From assembly GCA_000149225.2 (NCBI GenBank), contig CM000694.1, forward strand, positions 2,233,623 through 2,297,622: a DNA stretch of 64,000 nt. The letters run 5' to 3'. Under the pieces are notes generated by a model. That model was not told where the DNA came from. It did not search any database and saw only the letters and a program-made list of their open reading frames with translations. Source of the DNA: Lachancea kluyveri NRRL Y-12651. Its lineage: Eukaryota; Ascomycota; Saccharomycetes; Saccharomycetales; Saccharomycetaceae. Within the stretch, counting starts at the first letter, position 1, and every line of letters starts with the position of its first letter. Shown here one piece after another: positions 57,001-64,000 of this stretch. Position numbers and translations under genes: made by a program.

Positions 57001-59003
57001 GTAAGTTGATTATGGAGGAGACCAAATCTGATGGTGTCGTCAGCATTGAGGTATACAAATGGTTTGCAAGATTATTTGGCGGTTGGAAAATGATTTTATT
57101 CTTAGCTTTTATTTTCATCGTCGCTCAAAGTGTCTATATCGGACAATCTTGGTGGGTTCGTACATGGGCCTCTCACAACATTCCTGCTGCGATCACTGCC
57201 GTCATTGGTAAAGTTTTACCTAGTCATATGGCAAGCACCTTCTTGCCACTACGCGGCATCATTACCTCGTACACATTCGTTCCGGAATCACCTGTCGAGA
57301 ATATCACCCCATTGAAGACAAATGCTCACTCAACCCTTTACTACCTAGCAATTTACTTTGCCATTGGTGTGTTGCATGCTGTTATTGCCTCTTCAAAAAC
57401 TATAATAAATTTTATTGCAGGCTTAAATGCGTCCAGAAAAATTTTCAATTTAGTTTTGAAGAAGGTGTTGTATGCGAAACTGAGATTTTTTGACTCTACT
57501 CCGATAGGTAGAATCATGAATCGTTTTTCAAAAGATATCGAAGCGGTTGATCAAGAGTTGACTCCCTTCGTCGAAGGAGCTTTTGTTTCTTTGGTTCAGT
57601 GTTTGTCCACCGTCATATTGATAGCATATATCACACCAGGCTTCTTAGTAGTTGCTATTTTTATTGGCTTCTTATACTACCTGGTTGGATACTTTTACAT
57701 GGCTGGTTCTAGAGAGTTGAAACGTTTTGAGTCCGTCAGTAGGTCCCCTATTCACCAGCACTTTTCCGAGACCTTAGTCGGTATTACCACAATCCGTGCT
57801 TTTGGTGATGAGCGGCGTTTCATGCTAGAAAACCTACAAAAAATCGATGAAAACAACAAGCCTTTCTTTTACTTATGGGTTGCTAACCGTTGGCTAGCTT
57901 TCAGGATTGACATGATTGGCGCCTGTGTTGTTTTTGCCGCAGGTGTTTTTATCTTGTTAAACATTAAAAAGCTAGACTCTGGGTTGGCGGGTATTTCGCT
58001 AACTTACGCCATCTCTTTTACCGAAGGTGCTTTATGGCTAGTCAGATTATATTCCAATGTTGAAATGACTATGAACTCTGTCGAAAGACTGAAAGAATAT
58101 ATGGTTATTGAGCAAGAACCATCGAATGACGGAGCATTTAATCCACCAATAGAGTGGCCAGACCAAGGTAAGATTGAAGTCAACGATCTATCTTTACGTT
58201 ACGCTACTAACTTACCGAGAGTTATCAAGAATGTATCTTTCACGGTTGATCCGAAATGCAAGGTTGGTATCGTTGGTAGAACTGGTGCCGGAAAATCCAC
58301 TATAATCACTGCCTTGTTTAGATTTTTGGACCCAGAGACTGGCCATATAAAGATTGACAATGTTGACATTACCTCTATCGGCTTAAAGAGATTACGCCAG
58401 TCTATCACAATTATTCCGCAAGATCCAACGTTATTTTCCGGTACTGTGAAGTCGAACTTAGATCCTTACGATGAGTACACGGATGAGCAGATATTCAAAG
58501 CTTTAAAACGTGTAAATCTTGTTACTGCTGACGAACTAGACCATGTTCCAGACTCTGCTGACAACGCTTCTGTTAACTCAGAAAACGTCAACAAATTTTT
58601 GGATCTAAGGAATGAAATCACAGAAGGCGGCGCCAACTTATCACAGGGCCAGCGTCAACTGGTCTGTTTGGCGCGTTCCTTGTTGCGTTCTCCCAAGATT
58701 ATTTTGCTAGATGAGGCAACAGCCTCCATCGATTATAGCTCAGATGCAAAGATTCAACAAACGATAAGAGAAGAATTTGGAGATAGTACAATTCTAACAA
58801 TTGCTCACAGGTTGAGATCCATTATCGACTATGATAAGATTTTGGTTATGGATGCCGGTGAAGTTAGAGAGTATGATCATCCTTATTCTTTACTGCTAAA
58901 TAAGAGCAGCATCTTTTACAGTATGTGTGAAGACAGCGGTGAGTTGGACATTTTGGTTCAACTGGCCAAAGAATCATTTGTGAAGAAGTTGAACTCCAAG
59001 TGA
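54042..59003 (+). CDS. YBT1: ABC-C vacuolar transporter, ancestor of Ybt1/Vmr1
   Basis: A full-length MRP/ABCC transporter of 1653 residues (Ybt1 1661, Vmr1 1592 in S. cerevisiae). It has an extra N-terminal membrane domain (TMD0, about residues 30-270), then TMD1. NBD1 has Walker A GSTGSGKTS near 728, signature LSGGQKQRVSLARAL near 835 and VLLDDCLSAVD. A charged linker (about 935-990) and TMD2 follow. NBD2 has GRTGAGKST near 1410, LSQGQRQLVCLARSL near 1540 and IILLDEATASID. NBD1 has aspartate after Walker B (LLDD), as is usual for the degenerate first site of ABCC proteins. Yeast relatives move bile acids or glutathione conjugates into the vacuole. Orthologous to both YLL048C and YHL035C. 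Confidence 0.96.
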   Translation: MTLMSNNYTVPAACPFWHFDDVTECGRVRYLDYYMPLSVLVFFFTFTLYKTVSRYYRINYLHLNRSSFVSDLLHESNEESKPLLSDASGALYTNPDGVRNEVNLKEEHFSIEKLRLIDVQGKPHGTVEVVKREFVEKSRVILEFLLVITQFVIHGFIWLNHQKENQQYFYAASLVGLLTWTWLLLVVSLRLMNINQSMEWINRYPGNLWAVSFVSYIFLLTFSLLPFRSIYIGRITENLPRKYYLSQFYLNLALFLLLFTAKVGNQHSILYRTDPSIKPSPEPITSIASFISWSWLDSFVWNAHLKPVQIDDIWGLKLEDYSIFVMKKFRKFVGSKAKNAFSYNLIYFFFKYLSLQGFWACIDSVINFIPTLLLKRILEYVDNQDSAPANLAWLYVFGMFFCRILVAICQAQALFFGRRVCIRMKAIIISEIYTKALRRKISPNSSKVSTDEIDPQALNETEEIDGDEESTTANLGGIINLMAVDAFKVSEICAYLHAFVEATIMTIVALTLLYKLLGWAAVIGAILIVCMLPLNFKLANLIGKLQKDNLGVTDKRIQKLNETFQSIRIIKFFSWEENFERDIKAIRTEELKILLKRSIVWALMSLVWFITPSIVTSVSFAFYIYVQGEVLTTPIAFTALSLFTLLRNPLDQLSDMLSFVIQSKVSLDRVQEFLDEEETEKYNQLTISRNKIAFENATFAWDKKNPSFKLKNLNVEFKLGKLNVVIGSTGSGKTSLLMGLLGEMDLIEGKVYVPSLDPREELVIESDGMTNSIAYCSQAAWLLNDTVRNNILFNSPYNETRYKAVVEACGLKRDFEILSAGDQTEIGEKGITLSGGQKQRVSLARALYSSSRHVLLDDCLSAVDSHTALWIYENCITGPLMQGRTCILVSHNVALTLKNAEWVVVLDNGRIKDQGEPLDLLNRGLLGEDELVKTSILSRTNSSVNLASKNSESKSGINLSKMNAKLKESPEDSKKKLQSDEERAKAGKLIMEETKSDGVVSIEVYKWFARLFGGWKMILFLAFIFIVAQSVYIGQSWWVRTWASHNIPAAITAVIGKVLPSHMASTFLPLRGIITSYTFVPESPVENITPLKTNAHSTLYYLAIYFAIGVLHAVIASSKTIINFIAGLNASRKIFNLVLKKVLYAKLRFFDSTPIGRIMNRFSKDIEAVDQELTPFVEGAFVSLVQCLSTVILIAYITPGFLVVAIFIGFLYYLVGYFYMAGSRELKRFESVSRSPIHQHFSETLVGITTIRAFGDERRFMLENLQKIDENNKPFFYLWVANRWLAFRIDMIGACVVFAAGVFILLNIKKLDSGLAGISLTYAISFTEGALWLVRLYSNVEMTMNSVERLKEYMVIEQEPSNDGAFNPPIEWPDQGKIEVNDLSLRYATNLPRVIKNVSFTVDPKCKVGIVGRTGAGKSTIITALFRFLDPETGHIKIDNVDITSIGLKRLRQSITIIPQDPTLFSGTVKSNLDPYDEYTDEQIFKALKRVNLVTADELDHVPDSADNASVNSENVNKFLDLRNEITEGGANLSQGQRQLVCLARSLLRSPKIILLDEATASIDYSSDAKIQQTIREEFGDSTILTIAHRLRSIIDYDKILVMDAGEVREYDHPYSLLLNKSSIFYSMCEDSGELDILVQLAKESFVKKLNSK

Positions 59004-59201
59004 TTTATACCACTTGTCTTAGCGGTCATTTCTAGCATATATTTCTCTTACTTTACCTCCTTATGTGTACTAATAATATTAATTGATAAGCTTTTCTATA
59101 CAATCTATGATAAACTAAAGCAGCTCATATATATTACAGTCTATTCTCCTTGTATGATAATTCGATAACTAAACGGATGGAAACCAGCCACCGCGATGTA
59201 G

Positions 59202-60860
59202 TTAATACCCAGTATTGATATAAACCTTATTCCACTTCTTAATGACTAGCCCGTCCTCTAAAATAACCATTTCTGCTTGCAACTCATAACCTAGTATGTA
59301 AGGTATGATTTTAAACTTTACCAACCAAAACAAGAAACATGCAAAAATCATCAATGTGGCAGTAATTTGGTAGGGTGGAAACCAGCCGATGCTATTTTTG
59401 GACTGATCGCCTAAGAACGGCCCGATCATTAGGTATATTGACATCACAATTAAAGCGATGACTCCTGCCATAGACGCTCTAATTTCGGCAATCTTTTCTG
59501 GGTGCCTTTTTCTGTAAATGAAAAGGCCGACCGCTACTAACAGTAAAAAGAATTGGTTGGCATATCCCTCCATAGATACTAAGTAATTGTAGGATTCACC
59601 ACCGGCTGGCAACAACACTAGCCATAATGTAGTTATTAGCCCACATAAAATTAAAGATGGGAATGGTGCACCCCAAGGCCAGTTGGTAGCCATCTGTTTG
59701 CTAAATGGCAAATAGCCCTCCCTAAAAATTTCCTGATTCATGCGAGAAATGGAATAGATAACAACAAATAAATTAGATACCGCGGATAATGCAATCGAGA
59801 GTGTGACAAATTGTCTACCAAATCTCTGTCCGTATATCTTAGAGAAAAATAACGAACCAACCAATGGACCAGCGGCTTTAATCTCCTCGAATGTCAAAAC
59901 CTTTAGATATCCCAAGTTTAACAAGGTGTAACAAATTAAAGCGATAAATAAGGAAGTTGGGCCTGCAATTTTTAAAGTTCTGACAGGGTTTTTAATTTCT
60001 GAAGTAACTGTATGAACGCCATCCCATCCTGCAAAACAAAAAAATGCCTGAATGAAAGCTGCGGTTAAAGAAGAGCATGAGACTAACGCAGAATCTTGAA
60101 AATGCCAGGGCATTGTAATAGGAGCTTCAATCCGTTCTTTTGGATTGAATACGAATAATGCATAAACCCCTGAAACACATATTATAGCAATCAATAGAAA
60201 TTTTAGGGCACCCAACATATTCTGGATGATGATACCGTGCTTTACAGAAACACCATGCACAAAAACGATGATCAACACCATTATAGAGCCGAGGTAATTG
60301 GACAGGTTTGATTCCTCGTTAACGAACTTTTCGCTAAATCCTAACGAGAAAAGCACATACTTGCCAAATATAATTGCACTGGATATGGAGAATCCAGTCA
60401 AAACAGCGAAAGAAGAAAAAGTAACGCTTGTCATTAGCTTTGGCTTGTCGTAGACGGCTTCGAGAAAGTTCTTGCGTCCACCAGATCTGGGCAAAAGACA
60501 GCCAAACTCCAAAAACAAATATAAGCCAGCAAAGGCCATTAAGGCTGCAATAATCCAGATAGACATGAACAGTACCGGGTTACCGCCACAGTTAACGAAA
60601 ATACTACTGGGAGTAGCAAAGATACCTGAACCAACGATCCTAGCAACAAACATGACAATTGTCGAAAACACACCAAGATGGCGACCCTGGGGTACATCAT
60701 TTGTAATGTTTGAATTTAAAGCTAACATATCTTGAGTTTCTAGGGAGGTAAAGGAGCCATATCTAACACTAGATAGGTCGTCCGATCCAGTTAAAGGAGT
60801 GCCCTCCAGGTCAACAACAATTTCAGTGACCTCTGTGGAGTCTTTAGAGTATTTTGACAT
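59202..60860 (-). CDS. MUP3: Low-affinity methionine permease Mup3
   Basis: A 552-residue APC-superfamily permease (546 in S. cerevisiae Mup3, YHL036W). It has about twelve transmembrane helices from residue 60 onward, beginning RHLGVFSTIVMFVARIVGSG, with the conserved GSG substrate loop in helix 1. FCFAGWDGVHTVTSEIKNP is the helix 6/loop signature of the LAT-like MUP subgroup. Both termini face the cytosol. It takes up methionine with low affinity according to the family. The ATG at 60858-60860 is the first in frame. It is convergent with the ABC transporter and divergent from the CBP2 orthologue. Confidence 0.93.
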   Translation of the reverse strand: MSKYSKDSTEVTEIVVDLEGTPLTGSDDLSSVRYGSFTSLETQDMLALNSNITNDVPQGRHLGVFSTIVMFVARIVGSGIFATPSSIFVNCGGNPVLFMSIWIIAALMAFAGLYLFLEFGCLLPRSGGRKNFLEAVYDKPKLMTSVTFSSFAVLTGFSISSAIIFGKYVLFSLGFSEKFVNEESNLSNYLGSIMVLIIVFVHGVSVKHGIIIQNMLGALKFLLIAIICVSGVYALFVFNPKERIEAPITMPWHFQDSALVSCSSLTAAFIQAFFCFAGWDGVHTVTSEIKNPVRTLKIAGPTSLFIALICYTLLNLGYLKVLTFEEIKAAGPLVGSLFFSKIYGQRFGRQFVTLSIALSAVSNLFVVIYSISRMNQEIFREGYLPFSKQMATNWPWGAPFPSLILCGLITTLWLVLLPAGGESYNYLVSMEGYANQFFLLLVAVGLFIYRKRHPEKIAEIRASMAGVIALIVMSIYLMIGPFLGDQSKNSIGWFPPYQITATLMIFACFLFWLVKFKIIPYILGYELQAEMVILEDGLVIKKWNKVYINTGY

Positions 60861-61286
60861 AGGACTAGCTTTTTAGTATAGTTGTCAGAAAGTAGATAGA
60901 TCATGGGCTGTAGAACTGGAACCTTTACTAATATATGCTATTTCTCGATATGGCGCGAAGCAAAGTGTGGCTCCTCGAAAAAGAAGCCTTGTCTGATCCG
61001 ACGTCAAAGACTTGTTTAGTCTAAGAAGCATAGCTCCGCAATAAAGAACGAACAGTGCCAAAAGCACTGCTATGCTAAAACTACACCTACCCAGCGCTCA
61101 TGACTTTTGAATGCATATATCGACTTAGATTTCATGACCTTGGAGTATCTTGTTTTTACGAAGCCATTTCATAAACTCACGTGGTAGACTCACAAGCGAC
61201 GAAGCGCTATTATTTTTCAGTAAACAGAACATTTCTGATTTCCACACAGCACAGCGAGTACCCAAGGTAGAGATAATATCGTCAAT
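60861..61286. other. Divergent intergenic region MUP3/CBP2
   Basis: 426 bp serving both genes. No complete sulphur-regulon CACGTG site is present, and nothing else was recognised. Two frames inside it are not protein-like. Confidence 0.5.
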
Positions 61287-63221
61287 ATGGGGCCGAATTG
61301 CTTCCATTTTTGGATGAACCAATTCTATCTATCTCTCAGGATATCATCAGCTAGGTTTAAAATGAGATATTCCGAAAATTTTAGAAGCATCTGGCGCTCT
61401 AGAGTTCAACGTTTATCGAATTCACAGCCGCAGTTTCAATCTGTCACCCCAGTGTATCTTAATGGTGACTTTAAAAGCTATCCGATTGAGAAGCTGCAAA
61501 AACTTTTGGTTTTGGATATAGTTAAGAAAAACACCAGATTCCAGTTTTATTTTCCAGACAACAAACTGCAAGGTGTACCGCGCAATGAGGTTGAGCAAAG
61601 GCAATCCAATCAAAAAGAATCTGACACTAAACAAAAAATGCAAAATGCCCCTAAAAGGCTCGATATGCATGAAGAAATATCGGCACTTTTCCTTAATGCG
61701 GTCGATCCCTGTTACAAGACATATGCTCCAATAGTATCGCCGGGGTCCAGAACTACCAAGCCAGACTTCACCCAATTCGACGAAGGAAACGGCGATGAAC
61801 TCTTCGTAAACCTCGTAAAGCTGCAGTCCGAAGATGGTTTAAACTATGTTGATACTCTGTGGCCACCAGCACACTACTCTCTGGGGTGCCGTGGTGTTGG
61901 ATTATCAGTAGACGAATTTGAAAGGCTTTCAAAAATTGGAGTTAAATCATTGGTTCATCCCTTAACCCAGAAAGGCTTGGGCCTATTCAAGGTCGACTTC
62001 GTACCACACGGTTACAAAGCTATAGGATTACTTCCCTCAAAAATTAAAAAGCATGGCGAACTATTTGTTGGTCCGTATAGATTTGAAGCTTTAATGCCAT
62101 TCCGCTGTTGTAATAGCCAAGAGATTAAAACAATGACAAAAAATATCATTTCAACTACTTTATCGCCATCTGAGGCTCGAGGCCAAGCAGTTATGGGCTT
62201 CCAGGATGAAGTGGGAAAAATTAGCAATGGAGGCCTCGCTTTGAATAGTACCGTTCGTTCCACTGCGAAACTACTACTCGCCTTGAAGTCAGGAAAATTG
62301 CTAGATAACAAGTACCAATATGCAGGGAAATTGATCTCTACCGATGTTCTTCGTGCTACAGTGTTGGCTAATAATATTAACGATATCCAACTACAGGAGG
62401 AATACTTTAAGCTGAATATCATTTACAACATTATACGTGAGATCGAAAAACTCTTGGCAAGGGTGCCAGAAAGTGAATATTCCAGTGATTTAAAAGATGT
62501 CTGTACGCCCTGGGATGAATTTATCTGGCAAAGGCTATCTGATGTTAATGGTTTACCAGACCCCATCAGTGTTCGTGATACTGTGCAGAATAAGTTGAAA
62601 TTCGACCAATTCCTTCACGACCTAAATGTTTATCATGCTCTCGTAGTGGCGGAATTGAAAAAAAATAGCAAGTCTAATTCAAAGTCGGTCATAAAACGCC
62701 AACAGATAATTACATTCATGTTGTATAACCTTTTGACCAAATGCACATGGATGCGCTACCTATATCCCACCCTCTATTCTCACGTCGTGGAAAAAATCTC
62801 GCCAAAAATAATACCTGAAGGCTTAATAGGCAATACCAGAATAGAACTTGGCAGTGGAATACATGCTATAGCCAAAACAGTATTGGATTTAGAAAACATC
62901 GCTTACAGTGACGTTTTGAAACGCAAGGGAAAGGATGAGCAACAGACACACGAGCTGTTAAGAGATTACAAGATAGCCATTCTAATAATGGATAAACTGG
63001 GAGCCGGAACGAAAAGGCTTTTACAGTTTACTACAAAAGTAAATACCCAAGTTGTTCAGGATTTATCAAATGTTGATAGGGTCGCATTTTCTGAGGCCAT
63101 TGAAAAGAGGATGATAGACAACAAAACATACGTTTACTTGTACAAAACTAAGAGGCTCCCTGAAAATAAGGAGGTGATCATCAAAAACATATTGGACAGA
63201 TTAGAGCATGCAGCTGATTAG
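61287..63221 (+). CDS. CBP2: Probable Cbp2, mitochondrial group I intron splicing factor
   Basis: A 644-residue protein assigned mainly by position: it follows MUP3 in the orientation expected of YHL038C (CBP2, 630 residues), and the length fits. Yeast Cbp2 binds and folds the fifth group I intron of cytochrome b pre-mRNA in mitochondria. The N terminus is rich in Arg and Ser with no acidic residue for the first 27 residues (LRISSARFKMRYSENFRSIW), consistent with a presequence. No named domain is visible. A second ATG at 61362 (619 residues) has a better A-rich context. The last codon overlaps the LDB18 stop codon. Confidence 0.7.
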   Translation: MGPNCFHFWMNQFYLSLRISSARFKMRYSENFRSIWRSRVQRLSNSQPQFQSVTPVYLNGDFKSYPIEKLQKLLVLDIVKKNTRFQFYFPDNKLQGVPRNEVEQRQSNQKESDTKQKMQNAPKRLDMHEEISALFLNAVDPCYKTYAPIVSPGSRTTKPDFTQFDEGNGDELFVNLVKLQSEDGLNYVDTLWPPAHYSLGCRGVGLSVDEFERLSKIGVKSLVHPLTQKGLGLFKVDFVPHGYKAIGLLPSKIKKHGELFVGPYRFEALMPFRCCNSQEIKTMTKNIISTTLSPSEARGQAVMGFQDEVGKISNGGLALNSTVRSTAKLLLALKSGKLLDNKYQYAGKLISTDVLRATVLANNINDIQLQEEYFKLNIIYNIIREIEKLLARVPESEYSSDLKDVCTPWDEFIWQRLSDVNGLPDPISVRDTVQNKLKFDQFLHDLNVYHALVVAELKKNSKSNSKSVIKRQQIITFMLYNLLTKCTWMRYLYPTLYSHVVEKISPKIIPEGLIGNTRIELGSGIHAIAKTVLDLENIAYSDVLKRKGKDEQQTHELLRDYKIAILIMDKLGAGTKRLLQFTTKVNTQVVQDLSNVDRVAFSEAIEKRMIDNKTYVYLYKTKRLPENKEVIIKNILDRLEHAAD

Positions 63222-63769
63222 ATAGAGTGTTTAGCTAATATCGAGTTTACTCGGCGTTCAAGTTTCAGAAGCCTTTTTTCAGTCACATTCCATAGCTCAT
63301 TCGACTCGATATTGAGATGAATAAACCTCCGTGTTACTTCCAGTGACTTAATAATCAAAGCGTTACAATCCGTGTGCAGTTGAGGCAGATCGCATAATAA
63401 TGTAGTTTTAGCCTGCAGCGGTTGCAATGGCAGTATCCCGCACGAAATAATGCGGTCGATATTCTCACTATAGCAAAGATCCAATTTATAAAGCCTGTCA
63501 AGCAAGCAGCATATAGAATCATTGCATGATATTACGACCTGTTCCATATCTTTAGAATACTTCTGACATGTGCCACTCCTTGTAAATGTATCCAGAAGTT
63601 TCCATAAATTCTTGCTATAGTCGCTACCAAATTGAAACAACTCTTGAAATTCTTTCAGCAGCTCCTTCAATTTAACATTAACAACATCATCTGAATCGAG
63701 ATACAAACTAGAACCCGAAAAAGTCTCCACTTGGTCTATTCGTTGTTCTAGTTCTGCTATGGGATCCAT
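63218..63769 (-). CDS. LDB18: Dynactin p24-like subunit Ldb18
   Basis: A 183-residue, largely helical protein at the place of YLL049W (LDB18, 178 residues), beside COF1. Ldb18 is a small dynactin shoulder subunit, needed in S. cerevisiae to attach p150Glued/Nip100 to dynamitin and for dynein-driven nuclear positioning. Heptad patterns at residues 2-15 and 150-180 (VTEKRLLKLERRVNSILAKH) suggest coiled coils. There are no enzyme motifs. The ATG is at 63767-63769. Its stop overlaps the CBP2 stop by 4 bases, tail to tail. Assignment is by synteny, size and helical character. Confidence 0.8.
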   Translation of the reverse strand: MDPIAELEQRIDQVETFSGSSLYLDSDDVVNVKLKELLKEFQELFQFGSDYSKNLWKLLDTFTRSGTCQKYSKDMEQVVISCNDSICCLLDRLYKLDLCYSENIDRIISCGILPLQPLQAKTTLLCDLPQLHTDCNALIIKSLEVTRRFIHLNIESNELWNVTEKRLLKLERRVNSILAKHSI

Positions 63770-63886
63770 GGATTGTTGTATAGACTAATGGTGTACTTGT
63801 TGCGGGTAACGGCGCCACTAAGATTTTTTTTTTTTTCTCTTACGTCCACGATCCCCTTTTTCACACGTTCTCCTCAGCCAAACAGT

Positions 63887-63895
63887 GGTGGCAAA
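63887..63895 (+). promoter_or_regulatory. Exact PACE (Rpn4) site between LDB18 and COF1
   Basis: GGTGGCAAA matches the Rpn4 consensus exactly. It lies 42 bp before the COF1 ATG and 118 bp before LDB18. Function is unproven; neither gene is a classic proteasome gene. Confidence 0.5.
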
Positions 63896-63936
63896 ATACC
63901 AAACACTAATAGAAAAACAAAGTTACAAGAAGAAAA

Positions 63937-63950
63937 ATGTCCAGATCTGG
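63937..63950 (+). CDS. COF1: Cofilin, first exon (partial gene)
   Basis: Cofilin severs and depolymerises actin filaments and is essential in yeast. Only the 14-base first exon is inside the window: ATG TCC AGA TCT GG, coding Met-Ser-Arg-Ser-Gly, followed by the 5' splice site GTAAGT at 63951-63956. S. cerevisiae COF1 (YLL050C) starts MSRSG and has an intron at exactly this point, and it neighbours LDB18 there too. The A-rich leader AGAAAAATG fits a highly expressed gene. The remaining exon and the branch site lie beyond 64000. Confidence 0.88.
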
Positions 63951-64000
63951 GTAAGTGGATTATTGTCTAAAGATTCAATTGAAGAAGGTGTAGTTTGAGT
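63951..64000 (+). other. 5' part of the COF1 intron
   Basis: Begins GTAAGT, a slightly weaker yeast donor than GTATGT, and runs past the window edge. No branch site is seen in the first 50 bases. Confidence 0.8.

Overview
This is a gene-dense yeast nuclear segment from family Saccharomycetaceae. The sequence has about 40% GC, intergenic gaps are mostly below 600 bp, and nearly all genes are intronless. The three introns I can see carry yeast-type signals: 5' GTATGT, GTACGT or GTAAGT, and TACTAAC-type branch points. Nearly every gene has a clear Saccharomyces cerevisiae counterpart. Those counterparts come alternately from the left arms of chromosomes XII (YLL031-YLL050) and VIII (YHL025-YHL038). 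One block that interleaves two S. cerevisiae regions is the signature of a lineage that never had the whole-genome duplication, such as Zygosaccharomyces, Torulaspora, Lachancea or Kluyveromyces. I lean towards Zygosaccharomyces/Torulaspora from overall protein similarity, but the sequence alone does not prove the genus.

Layout. 0.3-6.3 kb: an orphan Zn2Cys6 transcription factor, then GPI13 (GPI anchor synthesis). 6.4-15.3 kb: SNF6 (SWI/SNF), the KH-domain gene YLL032C, IRC19, RIX7 and GRC3; the last two both act in 60S ribosome maturation. 15.5-23 kb: RIM101 (pH response), a WSC cell-wall sensor, OCA5 and PRP19. 23-26.6 kb: ENT4, a 1.7-kb gene-free stretch, and a four-unit polyubiquitin gene UBI4. 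26.9-42 kb: divergent giants ECM29 (proteasome) and VPS13 (lipid transfer). 42.4-49.9 kb: SDH2, ATG10, GOS1, and the divergent pair FPS1 (glycerol channel) and GUT1 (glycerol kinase). 50-59 kb: RPL8, QCR6, SBP1/RNP1 and an ABC-C transporter ancestral to YBT1/VMR1. 59-64 kb: MUP3, CBP2, LDB18 and the first exon of COF1, which runs off the window.

Functional groupings visible here. FPS1 and GUT1 share one divergent promoter. UBI4 and its convergent neighbour ECM29 both have Rpn4/PACE-type sites upstream. RIX7 and GRC3 are convergent ribosome-biogenesis genes with PAC-type sites. PRP19 and GRC3 each carry a 5' intron that S. cerevisiae lacks. Several starts were moved from non-ATG frame openings to the first ATG supported by homology.

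No transposon, LTR, tRNA, rRNA, CRISPR array or centromere could be supported. The strongest leads are the introns, the regulatory coupling of neighbours, a small secreted-type frame next to the WSC gene, and the orphan transcription factor at the left edge. I did not find a wholly new system.
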